Shown here: one piece after another, positions 3,834 to 5,332 of the stretch | Position numbering within the stretch: the stretch's first letter is position 1 | Layout of the letters: every line of letters starts with the position of its first letter | DNA from: JBBTIS01 sp038059855 | Lineage (GTDB): Bacteria > Elusimicrobiota > Elusimicrobia > JACQPE01 | Assembly: GCA_964357255.1 (NCBI GenBank) | Contig: CAYHKQ010000094.1 | Coordinates: forward strand, 1-5,332 | Direction: 5' to 3' | DNA: 5,332 nt | The notes under the pieces: generated by a model | Database searches by the model: none | Told to the model about the DNA's origin: nothing | Seen by the model: only the letters and a program-made list of their open reading frames with translations | Position numbers and translations under genes: made by a program

Positions 3834-5332
3834 GGCACCAAAATCTTCTTCCTAACTTGGATGAATTGACGAGCGCTCCCGTAGGAATCGGCGCGAAGGG
3901 TATAAAAATACACGCCGGGCGCCACCGCGCGGCCCCAGGCATTGTCCACGTTCCACTCCACGGCAGGCAGGCCGTTGCACGGACCCTTGCCGCCGAGAAT
4001 GCGCCCCAAGCCGCGCTCCCAAACCAATTCGCCGCTTAAAGTGTAAATACGAAGGGTCACGTCCGAGTCCATGGGCAAGAGCGAGCAAAACCTCACGGGA
4101 GCCTTAGTTGCCGGATTCGGATAAGCAAAAGTCTGATCGTCGAGCGCGGACTGCGGGTCAACGATTCCCAGGCGCAAAACCGGCAAATCCCCGGCCTCGA
4201 CGTTTGTGACCGCGTTGCCCTGGTCATCAGCGGCGATCAGGCGGAATTTATAATTGCCGTCCGCAACTTGTTTCGCAAACAAATTATTTCCGACCCAAAC
4301 CTCGGACAAGGCCACTCGGCTGGGACGCGGACCGTAAATCTTAAAAACCAAGGATTCCGATTCCGGCGGAATCGCGGTTCCGGCAAGATTAAAGATCGTG
4401 CCCGGCTTGTAAATTCTCAAATCAATATCCATAGGCTCGGAAAGCTGATAGCTGATTTCAGCCGCCTCGCCATCGGGCGTCAGGGGCGTGATGGCCACGT
4501 CGTACACCCGCAACAAATCAACGGAGAGCGGTATGCGGGCCACCGAGGTCGAGGCGTTCACGCTGGAAAGATCCTCGGCGGTAATGTCAATGGTGAAAGC
4601 GCCCGTGGTCAGGCGAATTTCCGCGAAATTCGTGCCGTCCCAAAAATCCTTGTTAAGAATCAAGCCTGTGCGCGATTCCTTGTCAACCAGGCGCTTGACC
4701 AATTGGCGCTCTATGGTATTGATCTCCACCGTGACCACCGCGTCGCGGCTTAAGGTATAGGCAATTTCAAAGGGTTCCAGGGGAATATTGAGAGTGGCCG
4801 AGGAATTTTCCAGGGTCGGGTAGGTCGGCGTCACCGAGGGATTTAGAATGCTGATCTGCCCCCTGGCCACGGCGATTTCGCGCAGAATCGCGTCCGAGGA
4901 ATAATTGGCATAGGTATCAGTGGCCTTCAAAACAGAAATGTAATTGCCGTCCGGCACGAAAAAGCCAAGGTCATTCCTGCCGTCCCAAAATTCCGTTATT
5001 CTAATGCGGGACGGGCGCGAACCGAAAATGGAGCGCACAAGCAAGCCGCCGTTGGCCTTAAGATTTGGCCAGGAGCCGCTAAACGTGGTGGAGGGCGAAT
5101 AAATGTCCCATCGCACGTCCATGGGCTCGGAAATGACATAAGAAATCATGGCGCTGTCCGTGGAGCCGGTCAGTAGCGGCGTTGCTGTGACCTGGGAAGT
5201 GCGTAGCATGTCCACTGTGAATTGCGAGGTCATGGTTGAGATGCGGGTGGGAAACAATGTGTCCTGCGCGGTCAGTTCGACTAAATAAGAGCCGCTGGAG
5301 ATGCGAATGCCGTTAAAACTGGAAAGCCCTAT
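3830..5332 (-). CDS. Large modular surface protein with FlgD-like Ig modules and type IX-like C-terminal tail (5' truncated)
   Basis: The reading frame is open to the window edge, so the last 500 residues of a longer protein are seen; an internal TTG at 5257 is not a credible start. Residue numbers count from the edge. The tail of one Ig-like module (SSGSYLVELTAQD, 12-24) is followed by three more: about 37-150 (WDGRNDLG 116-123, PDGNY 127-131), about 185-270 (WDGTN 231-235, TTGAFTIDI) and about 280-395 (VWVGNN, ADGNYKFRL 357-365). Modules one and three share SEPMD and RPSR motifs, so they are internal duplicates. The last ~100 residues resemble a type IX sorting/FlgD-Ig end domain: FAYPNPA (402-408), LRIYTLSGELV (427-437), GRAVAPGVYFYTL (467-479) and a basic end RKKILVP. 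Known tails of this type direct proteins to the cell surface. Any catalytic or adhesive domain would lie outside the window. The partner PorV-like gene overlaps its stop. Confidence 0.8.
   Translation of the reverse strand: MGLSSFNGIRISSGSYLVELTAQDTLFPTRISTMTSQFTVDMLRTSQVTATPLLTGSTDSAMISYVISEPMDVRWDIYSPSTTFSGSWPNLKANGGLLVRSIFGSRPSRIRITEFWDGRNDLGFFVPDGNYISVLKATDTYANYSSDAILREIAVARGQISILNPSVTPTYPTLENSSATLNIPLEPFEIAYTLSRDAVVTVEINTIERQLVKRLVDKESRTGLILNKDFWDGTNFAEIRLTTGAFTIDITAEDLSSVNASTSVARIPLSVDLLRVYDVAITPLTPDGEAAEISYQLSEPMDIDLRIYKPGTIFNLAGTAIPPESESLVFKIYGPRPSRVALSEVWVGNNLFAKQVADGNYKFRLIAADDQGNAVTNVEAGDLPVLRLGIVDPQSALDDQTFAYPNPATKAPVRFCSLLPMDSDVTLRIYTLSGELVWERGLGRILGGKGPCNGLPAVEWNVDNAWGRAVAPGVYFYTLRADSYGSARQFIQVRKKILVP

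Noticed and set aside
3830..5257. Complete 475-aa protein starting at TTG 5257
   Set aside because: The frame stays open to the window edge, and the upstream residues (SSGSYLVELTAQD) continue the Ig-like module pattern, so the gene is truncated by the window and not started there.

Overview
This window holds seven protein genes, all on the minus strand, so transcription runs from high to low coordinates. There are no RNA genes, no CRISPR array and no recognisable transposase. The genes look like the envelope and surface machinery of a Gram-negative-type (two-membrane) bacterium. The evidence is a secretin, an outer-membrane beta-barrel of the PorV/PorQ type, and a large secreted protein with FlgD-type Ig-like modules and a type IX-like C-terminal tail. 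Together with Flp-type pilins, this mix is what I would expect from a poorly sampled lineage such as Elusimicrobiota, Omnitrophota or an FCB-related candidate phylum. That placement is inference from gene content only.

Layout in transcription order: (1) 5332-3830, the 3' part of a large modular surface protein whose start lies outside the window. (2) 3833-2790, a PorV/PorQ-like outer-membrane protein that overlaps gene 1 by four bases (ATGA). (3) 2789-2686, a 104-base gap with a weak hairpin plus T-run and a weak promoter candidate. (4) 2685-2533 and 2511-2338, two very small Flp-type prepilins (50 and 57 aa), each with a strong AGGAGG ribosome-binding site. (5) 2282-1758, a TadE-like pseudopilin that probably starts at GTG. 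(6) 1732-974, CpaB/RcpC. (7) 916-161, an unusually short secretin (251 aa) that is almost only the membrane-pore domain. (8) 160-1, non-coding DNA with a 27-base tandem duplication and a paired-hairpin palindromic repeat.

The genes fall into two blocks. Genes 1-2 look like a surface protein with its outer-membrane export or attachment partner. Genes 4-7 look like the pilin, pseudopilin and outer-membrane part of a Tad (tight adherence) pilus: pilins, TadE, CpaB and a secretin, in the usual cpaB-cpaC order. The Tad motor ATPase (TadA/CpaF), the platform proteins (TadB/TadC), TadZ/CpaE and the prepilin peptidase are not in the window.

The least expected features are the stripped-down secretin, a near-identical DNA/peptide cassette in the signal-peptide regions of the unrelated secretin and PorV-like genes, and two hairpins with exactly complementary 13-base loops after the secretin gene. 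I see no clear evidence of a wholly new system. The combination of a reduced Tad outer-membrane complex with a PorV/sorting-tail pair is the best lead.
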